64,000 bases of DNA from Mycolicibacterium tusciae JS617 (GTDB lineage: Bacteria > Actinomycetota > Actinomycetes > Mycobacteriales > Mycobacteriaceae). Below, one piece after another: positions 43,046 to 52,504 of the stretch. Within the stretch, counting starts at the first letter, position 1. Each line of letters opens with the position of its first letter. Below the pieces are notes generated by a model. It was not told the origin of the DNA, did no database searches, and was given only the letters and a program-made list of their open reading frames with translations. A program made the translations under genes and the position numbers. The stretch covers positions 2,232,001 to 2,296,000 of the forward strand of contig NZ_KI912270.1 of NCBI RefSeq assembly GCF_000243415.2, read 5' to 3'.

Positions 43046-43966
43046 GTGGCGATCATCGACCAGCTCATCGATGGGTACTTTTCGTTCGTTCACCTCGATC
43101 GCCGGATGCCACTCAACATCGACCTGGGTCCGCTGCATATCCACCTCTACTCCCGTGCCGTGTTTTTCATGTGGGTCACGGCGGCGATCCTGGCCCTGGC
43201 CGGCATCGCGGTGCTCATCTCCCGCAAACCGGAACTCGTTCAGAAGTGGCGCACCTGGGTGCTGATCGCCCCCGTGGTCGGCTTTCCGATGTGGATCGGC
43301 GAAGGCACCACCGCGCTGTTGGCCGCCGCGCTGGCCATCGTCGCGGTAATCGAGTACGCACGACTGACGCAACTGGCGAAGGCCGACACCTGCGTGCTCG
43401 TGGCGCTGGCCGTCATGTACCCGCTCGCGGCATGGCTGCGCCCGTCCCTGTTGCACCTCGCGCCCGTCGTGCTGCTGGCGTGCGCGCTACCGTCGGTCCT
43501 CGGCGGCGACGTCGAAAACGGTTCCAAGCGAAGCGCGTTCACCGCATTCGGGTCGGTGTGGATCTGCTGGTCGCTGTCACACCTGGTGATGGTGTGGCCG
43601 GACTCGTTCCTGCTGTGCTTCGCCGTCGCGGCCACTGATGTCGCCGCATGGTGTGGCGGAAAGGGATTGCGCCGCATGGCCTGGGCGCGCCGTCCGCTGT
43701 CTCCACTGAGCCCCAACAAGACGGTCGGGGGGTTGGTGGGCGCGATCATCGGGGCGTTCGTCATCCTCACGCTGTTGGGCACCATTTCGATCGGACTGCT
43801 GATCGCCGTCACCATCGGTGGCGTCTTCGGCGACCTCCTCGAGTCCATGTTGAAGCGGCAGGCTCAGGTCAAGGACGCCGGTGACTGGTTGCCGGGCTTC
43901 GGCGGCCTGCTCGACCGGATCGATTCGCTACTGCTCGTCCTCCCGTTGGCGTACTTCCTAGGATGA
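43046..43966 (+). CDS. Phosphatidate cytidylyltransferase (CdsA-like, YnbB-like)
   Basis: A 306-residue polytopic protein, eight or so helices. The CDP-diglyceride synthetase signature is at the C terminus: 'SMLKRQAQVKDAGDWLPGFG' followed by GLLDR. It makes CDP-diacylglycerol from phosphatidic acid and CTP, the donor used by the preceding transferase. The GTG at 43046 starts 1 bp after the previous stop. Its own stop overlaps the ABC-transporter start by 4 bp, so lipid synthesis and export genes are coupled. It is probably a second, non-housekeeping cdsA. Confidence 0.88.
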   Translation: MAIIDQLIDGYFSFVHLDRRMPLNIDLGPLHIHLYSRAVFFMWVTAAILALAGIAVLISRKPELVQKWRTWVLIAPVVGFPMWIGEGTTALLAAALAIVAVIEYARLTQLAKADTCVLVALAVMYPLAAWLRPSLLHLAPVVLLACALPSVLGGDVENGSKRSAFTAFGSVWICWSLSHLVMVWPDSFLLCFAVAATDVAAWCGGKGLRRMAWARRPLSPLSPNKTVGGLVGAIIGAFVILTLLGTISIGLLIAVTIGGVFGDLLESMLKRQAQVKDAGDWLPGFGGLLDRIDSLLLVLPLAYFLG

Positions 43967-46266
43967 GCGCTCAAATGATCTCTGCGACGGCGCCCGCGAT
44001 CACCATCCGCTCCGGCGGTTGGCAGCGCACGTTCGCACCCGGTGACGACATCGTCGTCGGGCGCGATCTCCACGCAGATATCCGCATCCCTCACCCCGGG
44101 ATCTCCCGCTCGCACCTGATCCTGCGCCACCTGGACGGCGGCTGGGTCGCGTTAGACGACAACAGCTCCAACGGAATATTCGTCGAAGGTCAGCGCGTGC
44201 AATCCGTCGAGGTCTGCGACCAGCGGACAGTCCATCTTGGTGATCCCGACGGTCCTCTGCTGACATTCGAACTCGGGACCGCGCCGCTCACGGACGACAG
44301 CCGGACACAGTCGCGGGACGCGATCACCATCGGGCGGTCCGCGGACAACGACATCGTCGTTCCCGACGTGTTGGCGTCGCTTCACCACGCCAAGTTGGTG
44401 ACCACCGATACAGGCGTGCAGTTGCAAAACACCGGCGGCGGCACATTCGTCAACGGCGTCAATGTCACCCATACGGAGGCACTGCGCGAAAGCGACATCG
44501 TGACGATCGGCAACGTCGACCTCGAATTCACCAACGGAGCTCTGGTGCGGCGCACGCGCCCAGCCGCAACGACCGGCGGCCTCGAGGTACGCGATGTGAG
44601 TCTCGTCATCGAACGCAATACCGTTCTGCTGGACAGGGTTTCGTTAGACGCCCGCCCGGGCACATTGACCGCAGTGATCGGCCCGTCGGGATCAGGCAAG
44701 TCCACGCTTTCTCGGGCGATCGTCGGTTCTGCCCAACCAACCAGCGGCTCAGTGTCGTTCGACGGGCGCGACCTGCACGCCACGTACGCGTCGTTGCGCA
44801 GCCGGATCGGGATGGTGCCCCAGGACGACGTCGTGCACGGCCGACTCACCGTCATACAGGCGCTCGAATTCGCCGCAGAACTGCGGATGCCCGCTGACAC
44901 CACCGATGCCGATCGCCGGCGAGTGATCGCTCAGATACTCGAAGAACTCGAGTTGACCGCCCACACCACTACCCGCATCGACAAGTTGTCGGGCGGACAA
45001 CGGAAACGCGTGTCGGTCGCCTTGGAGCTGTTGACCGGACCGTCGCTGCTGGTGCTCGACGAACCCACCACGGGACTGGACCCCGCGCTGGACCGCGCCG
45101 TCATGGCGATGCTGCGCCGACTCGCCGACGGCGGGCGGGTGATCGTGGTGGTTACGCATTCATTGATGTTCCTCGATGAGTGCGACCAGGTGCTGTTACT
45201 GGCGCCCGGCGGCAAGGCCGCCTTCTCCGGTCCGCCGGAGGAGCTCGGACCGGCGATGGGAACTAGCGACTGGGCAGACATCTTCACGGCCGTGAGCGCC
45301 GATCCCGAGGACGTTCACCGCCGGTTCATGGAACGCATGGAGCCTGCGGCAGACGAGCGTTCTCGTGAGGAAACATCGGGCGCGGGCACCGAGGGGATCC
45401 TGGCCACCGACGGTCCGGCGCAGACGGCTGAACCGGCACGCACCAGCGTGTGGAGCCAGTTCTCGACGATCGCACGCCGTCAGGTGCGGCTCCTGATGGC
45501 CGAGGGTGGCTACCTTGCGTTCCTCGTGGTGTTGCCCTTCATCGTCGGCCTGCTGCCCCTGACCGTGACGGGCCACGCCGGATTCGGTCATCCGCCGGCG
45601 GATGGCTCCGCACCCTTCGAGCCCAAGCACGTCATCGCGCTGATCAGCTTCGCCGCGATCTTGATGGGGGCGACTCTCACCGTGCGGGATCTGGTCGGCG
45701 AGCGGGCCATCTTCCGCCGCGAGCAATCGGCAGGGTTGTCGGCCTCGGCGTATCTGCTGGCCAAGATCGCGGTGTTCGGGGCGGTTGCCGTAATTCAGTC
45801 GGCCATCCTGGTTCTCGTTGTCACGGCACCCGGATTCGGCAAGCACGGACCGTCCTCCGCGGCGGTGGGGATCCCGGGCCTGGAGTTGTTCGTCGGTGTC
45901 GCAGCGACGTGCGTGACCGCAGCGGTACTCGGCCTTGCGCTGTCGTCGCTGGCGCGAACCAACGATCAGGTCATCATGCTGCTGGCGGCCGCACTGGTGA
46001 CGCAACTGGTATTCGCCGGCGGCTTTATCCCGGTGACGGGCCGGCCTGCGCTCGAGGCCATCGCGTGGATCATGCCTGGGCGGTGGGGTTTTGCGGCCAC
46101 CGCATCGACGGCGGATCTGAGCAATCTTGTCGTGGGAATCGCGCAGGACGCACACTGGCAACACACGGCGTGGACGTGGTTCTTCGACATGGCGATGTTG
46201 GGTGTGCTCGCCGTACTCTTCGCCGGTGTCGCGCGGTGGAGGCTGCGCCTCAAAGCGCCCGGATAA
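43963..46266 (+). CDS. FHA-domain ABC transporter (Rv1747-like)
   Basis: A 767-residue exporter. Two N-terminal FHA domains (about 28-85: 'VVGRDLHADI', 'ISRSHLIL', 'NSSNGIFVEG'; 110-190: 'TIGRSADNDIVV') precede an ABC ATPase (about 205-430: Walker A 'GPSGSGKSTL', signature 'LSGGQRKRVSVALELL', Walker B 'LLVLDEPTTGLD') and an ABC2-type membrane domain (about 500-765). This is the layout of Rv1747, whose FHA domains are phosphorylated by PknF and which exports PIMs or lipids. It is coupled to the phospholipid pair by a 4-bp overlap, indicating a lipid or lipo-headgroup export operon. Confidence 0.92.
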   Translation: MSAQMISATAPAITIRSGGWQRTFAPGDDIVVGRDLHADIRIPHPGISRSHLILRHLDGGWVALDDNSSNGIFVEGQRVQSVEVCDQRTVHLGDPDGPLLTFELGTAPLTDDSRTQSRDAITIGRSADNDIVVPDVLASLHHAKLVTTDTGVQLQNTGGGTFVNGVNVTHTEALRESDIVTIGNVDLEFTNGALVRRTRPAATTGGLEVRDVSLVIERNTVLLDRVSLDARPGTLTAVIGPSGSGKSTLSRAIVGSAQPTSGSVSFDGRDLHATYASLRSRIGMVPQDDVVHGRLTVIQALEFAAELRMPADTTDADRRRVIAQILEELELTAHTTTRIDKLSGGQRKRVSVALELLTGPSLLVLDEPTTGLDPALDRAVMAMLRRLADGGRVIVVVTHSLMFLDECDQVLLLAPGGKAAFSGPPEELGPAMGTSDWADIFTAVSADPEDVHRRFMERMEPAADERSREETSGAGTEGILATDGPAQTAEPARTSVWSQFSTIARRQVRLLMAEGGYLAFLVVLPFIVGLLPLTVTGHAGFGHPPADGSAPFEPKHVIALISFAAILMGATLTVRDLVGERAIFRREQSAGLSASAYLLAKIAVFGAVAVIQSAILVLVVTAPGFGKHGPSSAAVGIPGLELFVGVAATCVTAAVLGLALSSLARTNDQVIMLLAAALVTQLVFAGGFIPVTGRPALEAIAWIMPGRWGFAATASTADLSNLVVGIAQDAHWQHTAWTWFFDMAMLGVLAVLFAGVARWRLRLKAPG

Positions 46267-46269
46267 GAC

Positions 46270-46293
46270 TTGGTATACAGATTGGTGTATAGA
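46270..46293. repeat. 12-bp direct repeat upstream of the VOC gene
   Basis: TTGGTATACAGA (46270-46281) and TTGGTGTATAGA (46282-46293), two mismatches. It lies 39-62 bp before the VOC ATG and could be a regulator site or overlap the promoter. Confidence 0.4.
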
Positions 46294-46331
46294 TACGACC
46301 TGTACCCAACGCCGAGGAGCGCGGACGCAGC

Positions 46332-46932
46332 ATGACCGCAAGTCCACCGGCTCATCCTCTGTTCGAACAGCCGTGGCCCGACGGCGAGTTCCGGTTTTTT
46401 CAGCTGGGTCACGTCGTCGACGATGTACTCGCCGCAGCGTCGAAGTGGGTGCGCGCTTTCGGCATCGGCCCCTTTCACATCCTGCCTGTCGTAGAGCAGC
46501 GAACCAACTTCGGTGGCGAAATGCGCTCGGTCCGAATCCAAGTCGCCGTCGCCCAAGCCGGCCCTGTTCAGATCGAATTGATCCAACAGCATTGCCGCAC
46601 GCCGAGCATCTATCAGAACTGGAGCCGTGGCGGTACGTCAGCTTTTCACCAAATCGCCACCGTAACAGATGATTACGATGGAAAGAAGTCCTACTTCGAG
46701 GCACTTGGCTACAAGATCGCCGCCGAAAGCGATACCGGTAAGTTTCGTGTCGCATATGTCGATACTTCGGCGGACTTCGGGGTTCTACACCGAGATCGTC
46801 GAAGGCTACCCCGGGCTTCTCGCACAGGTCCGCGCCATATCCGACACCTGCGCCGACTGGGACGGCATCGCCCCCGTCCGGATCATGACGCGTGAGGGTT
46901 ACCGGGTGCCCGAAGAGTCCGAGGCCCGGTGA
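46332..46932 (+). pseudogene. VOC-family gene interrupted by a one-base frameshift
   Basis: The first frame (46332 onward) encodes a VOC-type protein up to 'RVAYVDTSADFG'; after the GGGG run at 46779-46782 the sensible reading switches to the +1 frame, 'FYTEIVEGYPGLLAQVRAIS' and on to 'VPEESEAR', ending at 46932. One G fewer would give a single 199-codon gene, D-F-G-F-Y-T-E. Without correction the first frame runs on as Arg-rich nonsense to 46895. The corrected end overlaps the thioesterase start by 4 bp, which supports the repaired frame. It could be a real pseudogene or a sequencing error. Confidence 0.85.
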
Positions 46933-47846
46933 CGATGTCCGACCTGACTGGGCCGCTGCGAGGCAGCGACACTCCCCTGGAGAAGGCCGTTCTCGAAGCA
47001 CTCGACGACCTCGAGCACGCCCTGCAGCTGGAACCGCAGGGCGACAACCGGTTTCGTGCGACCAACGAACCGAGTCGGTTCGGCCGCGTTTTCGGGGGTC
47101 AGCTGCTTGCACAGGCCATACAGGCGGCCACCGCCACCGTCAGCGACCATCTGCCGCAGTCCCTGCATGCGTACTTCGTCCAATCGGGTGATTCGGACAC
47201 CCCGCTGGACATCGATGTCGAGCGCGTACGCGACGGACGCTCTATGGCGACCCGTCGGATCACCGTGGCGCAGGACGGCCGCACCCTTCTGACCGCAATC
47301 GCCTCATTCCACACCAACCCGGTGGAACCCGACCTTGCTCAGCCGCCAGTGCGCATGCCGCCGCCCGAGGATCTACCCCTGCTGCAGCACTGGGTGGAGT
47401 ACACCCCGCCTGAGATGCGCCAGAACGCCGCGACCTGGATCAACGTCCCACCTCCGCTGGAGATGCGGATCGCAGAGGCACCCACCTTCCTGGGCGGTGC
47501 GCAGGGAGCCGGGCCGCGGTCTCACTGGATGCGGCTACCGCGCGAGATCGATGATCACCCCGCCGTTCACAGCGCGGTGCTCGCGTACGCAAGTGACTAC
47601 CTGCTGGTCGACATGGCGTTTCGCAACCATCCGCAGCGTGTCAATTACGGATCACTTGCGGCGCTGAGCCTGGACCATTGCATCTGGTTCCACCGACCCG
47701 TGCACTTCGAGGACTGGTATCTGTACACACAAGAGATGGTTGCTGTCACCGGGCATCGCGCGATGGTCCGTGGAACCATTCGCGACGCCGACGGACATGT
47801 CGTCGCCACCACTGCGCAGGAAGTGCTCGTCCGACCCATCGCCTGA
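46929..47846 (+). CDS. tesB: Acyl-CoA thioesterase II (TesB)
   Basis: A 305-residue double hot-dog thioesterase: 'RFGRVFGGQLLAQAIQAA' in the first half and 'YASDYLLVDMAF', 'SLDHCIWFHRPVHFEDWYLY' in the second, with the catalytic Asp/Thr/Gln region of TesB-type enzymes. It hydrolyses acyl-CoA thioesters, here probably to recycle CoA in a catabolic pathway. GTG 46929 overlaps the preceding stop; an ATG at 46935 is an alternative. Co-transcribed with the frameshifted VOC gene and probably the SDR. Confidence 0.92.
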   Translation: MTMSDLTGPLRGSDTPLEKAVLEALDDLEHALQLEPQGDNRFRATNEPSRFGRVFGGQLLAQAIQAATATVSDHLPQSLHAYFVQSGDSDTPLDIDVERVRDGRSMATRRITVAQDGRTLLTAIASFHTNPVEPDLAQPPVRMPPPEDLPLLQHWVEYTPPEMRQNAATWINVPPPLEMRIAEAPTFLGGAQGAGPRSHWMRLPREIDDHPAVHSAVLAYASDYLLVDMAFRNHPQRVNYGSLAALSLDHCIWFHRPVHFEDWYLYTQEMVAVTGHRAMVRGTIRDADGHVVATTAQEVLVRPIA

Positions 47847-47916
47847 AGCCACCGTTGACTTCGGTCCTGCCGCAGCGGACTGTGTAGAGGCCAATCCTTG
47901 AGTACGAGAGGTGACG

Positions 47917-48762
47917 ATGTCCAAAACAGTTGGCCGGGTGGCCGGCAAGGTCGCGTTCATCACGGGTGCAGCCCGCGGTCAGGGCCGTGAACACGCGATC
48001 CGCCTGGCGGAGGAAGGCGCCGACATCATCGCCGTCGATATCTGTGGCGACATCGACGGCGCCCCCTACCCCCTGGCGACCGAGGCTGACCTCGACGAAA
48101 CTGCCGCGCTGGTCGAGAAGCTGGACCGCCGCATCGTCACGGCGAAGGCGGACGTCAGGGATGTCGAAGCCCTGGGCACCGCGCTGCAACAAGGAATCGA
48201 CGAGCTCGGTCGGCCCGACATCGTGATCGCCAACGCCGGCATCAGCGGCAGCCCCGCCCCCGCCGCTTTGATTGAAGAGGCCGCGTGGCAGACGATGCTC
48301 GACATCAACATCACCGGGGTCTGGCACACGATCAAAGTGGCGGTGCCTCACATGTCCGACGGGCGCGGTGGATCGATCATCCTCGTGAGTTCGATGCTGG
48401 GGCTCCGCGGCGGCGGCTACATGGCCCACTACGCCTCGGCCAAGCACGCCGTCGTCGGCCTGATGAACTCACTCGCCAATGAACTTGCTCCGCAATGGAT
48501 TCGAGTGAACTCGATCCATCCGGGGAACGTACTCACGCCGATGATCGACAACGAGCAGTTCCACCGCACCCTGCGGCCTGACCTCGCCGAGCCGACCATG
48601 GCCGACGCAGCGGAACTCATCGGGCATTTCCACATGCTGCCGGTGCCGTACTTCGAGGCGCGCGCTGTCAGTAACGCCGTGCTGTTCCTGGCCTCCGACG
48701 AGGCCAAGTACATCACCGGGGCCGCGCTGCCGATCGACGCAGGAGCAACTGCGAAGTTCTGA
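47917..48762 (+). CDS. SDR-family mycofactocin-dependent oxidoreductase
   Basis: A 281-residue short-chain dehydrogenase. The NAD site is 'VAFITGAARGQGREHAIRLA' followed by a 15-residue insert, as in the mycofactocin-coupled SDRs ('EEGADIIAVDIC'). The catalytic set is Asn ('VIANAGISG'), Ser ('LVSSMLG') and the Y-x3-K pair in 'HYASAKHAVVG'. Bound nicotinamide is not exchanged but re-oxidised by mycofactocin. The ATG at 47917 has a GAGAGG site. It follows tesB by about 70 bp. Confidence 0.92.
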   Translation: MSKTVGRVAGKVAFITGAARGQGREHAIRLAEEGADIIAVDICGDIDGAPYPLATEADLDETAALVEKLDRRIVTAKADVRDVEALGTALQQGIDELGRPDIVIANAGISGSPAPAALIEEAAWQTMLDINITGVWHTIKVAVPHMSDGRGGSIILVSSMLGLRGGGYMAHYASAKHAVVGLMNSLANELAPQWIRVNSIHPGNVLTPMIDNEQFHRTLRPDLAEPTMADAAELIGHFHMLPVPYFEARAVSNAVLFLASDEAKYITGAALPIDAGATAKF

Positions 48763-48794
48763 CGCTCAGCGCGTTAGATATCGGTTTCCGTCAC

Positions 48795-49271
48795 TCAGGA
48801 CGTTGTCGCGTACCGATCGCGCAGCTTGGACAGGGTCGCCTCGATCCCTGCCGCATTGCTCCTGGCGAAACCCATGCGCTCGTAGTACTTCAGACCATCC
48901 TTGATCCGACCGGTATCGCGGTAATCGAACGTCTCGGTGACGCGAGTGCGTGTCGCGGACAGCGCTTCAAATTCCCAGCGCCAATGGTGACCGACCGGGT
49001 GACGCCACTCGATGAGCTTGTCAGGCTCTAGCGCGGTGACAGTGCTGGTGATGCGGTAGGGCACGCCGTACATCCGCATTCGCGTCGAAAACCGCTCACC
49101 CACAGCGAGTTTCCCGGAAGCACGAATGTTGTCGCGCACGGTCCCCGAACCGTCCACCTCGTGGTGACGCGTCGGGTCAGCCACGATTGCGAACAACTCC
49201 GACGCAGGGGCCTCTACCTCCACAGACCGACTGATCTGGCGCGAACCAGCGTCGACGACCGTGACGCTCAT
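48795..49271 (-). CDS. SRPBCC-family (polyketide cyclase/dehydrase-like) protein
   Basis: A 158-residue START/SRPBCC-fold protein: '[20 protein letters not shown]' and '[20 protein letters not shown]' are typical. These proteins form a deep hydrophobic ligand pocket. It is co-directional with and downstream of the amidohydrolase gene (26-bp gap). No catalytic residues can be named. Confidence 0.87.
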   Translation of the reverse strand: MSVTVVDAGSRQISRSVEVEAPASELFAIVADPTRHHEVDGSGTVRDNIRASGKLAVGERFSTRMRMYGVPYRITSTVTALEPDKLIEWRHPVGHHWRWEFEALSATRTRVTETFDYRDTGRIKDGLKYYERMGFARSNAAGIEATLSKLRDRYATTS

Positions 49272-49297
49272 AGCTGCTGATCTCCGGTGGCGCGTTG

Positions 49298-51058
49298 TCA
49301 GCGTGCTCCGCGGACCAAACGACCGGGACGTGCTCCGGTGTCCACGCTGTCGCGTCGCGTGACGACGCCACTGACGATCGTGGCGCTGTAGCCGCTGGCG
49401 CCCTGAACGAGGCGCTGCCCGCCTGCGGGCAGGTCGTAAGCCATCTTCGCCGGGTGCAAGGACAACGCGTCCATGTCGATGACGTTGATGTCCGCTTTCT
49501 TGCCGGTCTGAATGACGCCGCGATCGGTGAGCCCGAAGAGCTGCGCGGTGTCGTGAGATTGCTTGCGCACCAAGTACTCCAGCGGCAGTTTCTCGCCCCG
49601 GTGACGATCGCGCGCCCAGTGCGTGAGCAGAAACGTCGGATACGACGCGTCACAGATCATGCCGCAGTGCGCGCCGCCGTCGGACAGTCCCACGACGCCG
49701 GCGGGATGCATCAGCATCTCGCGGATGGCGTCATGGTTGCCATAGAAGTAGTTGAAGAACGGCAGCATCAACATAGCCGTCGCATTGTCTTCGAGCATCA
49801 GGTCATACAGCGTCGACAGTGGGTTGTCACCTCGCTCGGCGGCGATCTTGTCGACGGCCTTGTCCTGCGTCGGTTCGTAGTCGGGCGGGTCGCCCAGCGC
49901 ATAGATGCGGCCCAGGGAGTACTGAACGAGCGCAAACATGTTGTCGAACAGCTTCGTCGGATCGGGCGGCAGGTCGTCCTCCGAGAGAATCGCCGCCTTG
50001 ACCGCGGGATCGGCGAGCCTTGCCCCCAATTCCTGTCGGTCACACTCGGCCTTGAGCCGCCGGAAGGTCGGCCGGTGGGTGAAGGCATGGTGGCCGGGAA
50101 AACCGAAGAGCATGCCGAACGGCCGCGCCGCGATCTGCGGATACAGCCGACTGCCCGCCGCATGGGCGGCCGCCGAGACGTCCAGTTGTTCGCGCCAAAG
50201 GTCGGGTGCCGCGTCGACCTGGATCATGCCGAACGAGATGGGTCGGTCGATCTCGGCGCCCAGGCGCTGCATCCACTCCAGCTCCTTCTTGGGCGCGATG
50301 ATGTCCTCGCCCGCGACTCCCTGCGGGGCCAACTCGAAGACCGCCTGCCCACCCGCGGCCATGGCCCGGCCGAGTCCGAACAACTCGTCCTCTGCCGCGA
50401 AGGTTCCCGGTACCGGTTCGCCGTCCATGGCGCGGTGGCCCAGAGTGCGCGACGTCGAGAAGCCGAGCGCGCCGGCCTCGATGCCCTCCTGCACGATCCG
50501 GGCCATCGCCTTGATGTCCTCGGGCGTGGCGGGTTCGTTGCGGGCGCCGCGCTCGCCCATCGCGTAGGCGCGAACCGAACCGTGGGCGATCTGACTGCCC
50601 ACGTCGATGGCGAATTCCTGCTTGCCGATGACGTCGAGGTATTCGGGATACGTCTCCCAGCCCCAGGTCATGCCTTCGGTGAGCGCGCTGCCGGGAATGT
50701 CCTCGACGCCCTCCATCAAGGCGATCAGCCAATCTTCCTGGCCCGGCCGCACCGGCGCGAACCCGACGCCACAGTTGCCCGCGACGACGGTCGTCACGCC
50801 GTGCCCGCTGGACGGCTCGAGTGAACTGTCCCAGCTCACCTGGCCGTCGTAGTGGGTGTGGATGTCGACGAACCCCGGTGCGACGAGCTTGCCGGTCGCG
50901 TCGATCGTCTCGGTCGCGTTGCCCTCCAGGGGCGCGTCGCCGTTTCCACGGCGACGGATCTCGACGATGCGGCCGTCCTTCACGCCCACGTCGGCCTGGA
51001 ATCGGTCCCCGCCTGTGCCGTCCACGACGGTTCCGCCAGTGATTTTCAGGTCGAACAC
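49298..51058 (-). CDS. N-acyl-D-amino-acid deacylase / amidohydrolase-family enzyme
   Basis: A 586-residue amidohydrolase of the D-aminoacylase group. The metal-binding start is '[16 protein letters not shown]', followed by '[17 protein letters not shown]'; the C-terminal part has '[17 protein letters not shown]' and '[20 protein letters not shown]'. Known members hydrolyse N-acyl-D-amino acids or dihydropyrimidine-like amides; mycobacteria have many paralogues of unknown substrate. Its start is 87 bp from the divergent Rieske gene, with a perfect TetR-like dyad between them. Confidence 0.9.
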   Translation of the reverse strand: MFDLKITGGTVVDGTGGDRFQADVGVKDGRIVEIRRRGNGDAPLEGNATETIDATGKLVAPGFVDIHTHYDGQVSWDSSLEPSSGHGVTTVVAGNCGVGFAPVRPGQEDWLIALMEGVEDIPGSALTEGMTWGWETYPEYLDVIGKQEFAIDVGSQIAHGSVRAYAMGERGARNEPATPEDIKAMARIVQEGIEAGALGFSTSRTLGHRAMDGEPVPGTFAAEDELFGLGRAMAAGGQAVFELAPQGVAGEDIIAPKKELEWMQRLGAEIDRPISFGMIQVDAAPDLWREQLDVSAAAHAAGSRLYPQIAARPFGMLFGFPGHHAFTHRPTFRRLKAECDRQELGARLADPAVKAAILSEDDLPPDPTKLFDNMFALVQYSLGRIYALGDPPDYEPTQDKAVDKIAAERGDNPLSTLYDLMLEDNATAMLMLPFFNYFYGNHDAIREMLMHPAGVVGLSDGGAHCGMICDASYPTFLLTHWARDRHRGEKLPLEYLVRKQSHDTAQLFGLTDRGVIQTGKKADINVIDMDALSLHPAKMAYDLPAGGQRLVQGASGYSATIVSGVVTRRDSVDTGARPGRLVRGAR

Positions 51059-51100
51059 GATTTACTCCCTCGCCGTCCTTGCAGCCGTTATGGTGGCCAA

Positions 51101-51115
51101 TGTAACACCGTTACA
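51101..51115. promoter_or_regulatory. TetR-like operator between amidohydrolase and Rieske genes
   Basis: Perfect inverted repeat TGTAAC-acc-GTTACA. It is between the divergent genes and probably overlaps one or both promoters; the TetR gene two positions downstream (52479) is the likely binder. Confidence 0.65.
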
Positions 51116-51145
51116 GGAGGGCAGTAGCCGGATTCGGAGGGAACC

Positions 51146-52504
51146 GTGACGCGAACTGCACCGGTCGGCCAGACCGTCGGCAACCCCGCCCCCATCGTGC
51201 GCGAGGACGCGATCGGCACGCCTCCGCAGCGGCCCACCCTGGTGCCGGCGCAGCGCTACTACTCGCCGGATTTCGCCCGCCTCGAGGTGGAGCGGATGTG
51301 GCCCAAGGTGTGGCAGCTCGCCTGCACCGTCGACCATGTCGCCGAACCGGGCGACTACTTCGAGTACCGCTGTGGCCCGTATTCCATACTGATCGTTCGC
51401 GGCGACGACGGCGAGTTGCGCGCCTTTCAGAATGTGTGCAGGCACCGTGGCAATTCGCTCTGCGCCGGATCCGGCTCGGACTTGCGTGAACTGCGCTGCG
51501 GGTATCACGGCTGGACGTGGGATCTCGCCGGCTCACTGAAGCGCGTGCCCAACCGGAAAGGCTTCGGCGCGCTGCGGCTGAGCGACTATCCCCTGCTGGG
51601 TGTCCGGGTCGAGACGTGGGAACGGCTCGTGTTCGTCAACCTCGACACCGACGCGATCCCCCTGCGCGACTATCTGGAGGAAATGCCGGACGACACGGCG
51701 TGGAACCGGCTCGGCGACTTCCGGTGCTACGCAACCATGACCATCGAGGTCGACGCGAACTGGAAGACGATCGCCGATGGGTTCAGCGAGACGTACCACA
51801 TCCAGACGTTGCATCCGGAGCTCCACCGATGCATGGACGATGTGTATGCGCCACAAGTGATCTGGGGTCACACCGGAAAGTCCGAACAGCTCTACGGCGT
51901 GCCCAGTCCGAGTATCAAAGAGAGTCTGACGGACTCGGAGGTGTGGGACGCCTACGTCTCTACGCAGGGCGCGTTGATGGGCGTCGAAGAGGGCGCGCCG
52001 TTCCCTGCAGATCAACACGGGCTGTCAGCGGCTGACGTGATCGCCGCGCGAACAAAGGCTTTCGCCGAGGGCCGTGGCGTCGACCTCAGCTGGGCGAGTA
52101 CCGATCAGGTGCTGCGGCTGCACCAGTACAACGTGTTCCCGAACATGTCGCTGCTGACCAATGCCGATCACTTGACGGTGCTTATCGCACGTCCTGGCCC
52201 CGACCCCGATCGCGGTGAACTGGTGATGATCGTGTGGATGCGGATGCCACCCGACGCGCCTCGCAACAAGCCGGTCGATGTCAGGATGGCGGCCGATGAT
52301 GCTCACCCCGGACTTGTACTCACACAAGACATCACGGTGTTGGCCGGTCTGCAGCGCGGCCTGCATCAGCCGGGGTTGACACATCTGACGTTGTCCAACG
52401 AGGAGCGGCGTGTGATCAATATGCACCGCAATCTCGAACGCTACCTGGACCTACCCGAGTCGGAGCGAATCACCGGGGGTGAGCCGGTTGACATCCCCAC
52501 GTAG
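51146..52504 (+). CDS. Rieske aromatic ring-hydroxylating oxygenase, alpha subunit
   Basis: A 452-residue Rieske oxygenase. Rieske ligands: Cys98/His100 (CRHRG) and Cys118/His121 (CGYHGWTW), with the normal 17-residue spacing. Mononuclear iron block 'DGFSETYHIQTLHPE' with His218 and His223 and the bridging Asp211. It differs from the copy at 3635-4921 in sequence and length. The GTG start follows CGGAGGGAA. The reductase is not encoded nearby. Followed by a TetR gene overlapping by 26 bp. Confidence 0.92.
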   Translation: MTRTAPVGQTVGNPAPIVREDAIGTPPQRPTLVPAQRYYSPDFARLEVERMWPKVWQLACTVDHVAEPGDYFEYRCGPYSILIVRGDDGELRAFQNVCRHRGNSLCAGSGSDLRELRCGYHGWTWDLAGSLKRVPNRKGFGALRLSDYPLLGVRVETWERLVFVNLDTDAIPLRDYLEEMPDDTAWNRLGDFRCYATMTIEVDANWKTIADGFSETYHIQTLHPELHRCMDDVYAPQVIWGHTGKSEQLYGVPSPSIKESLTDSEVWDAYVSTQGALMGVEEGAPFPADQHGLSAADVIAARTKAFAEGRGVDLSWASTDQVLRLHQYNVFPNMSLLTNADHLTVLIARPGPDPDRGELVMIVWMRMPPDAPRNKPVDVRMAADDAHPGLVLTQDITVLAGLQRGLHQPGLTHLTLSNEERRVINMHRNLERYLDLPESERITGGEPVDIPT

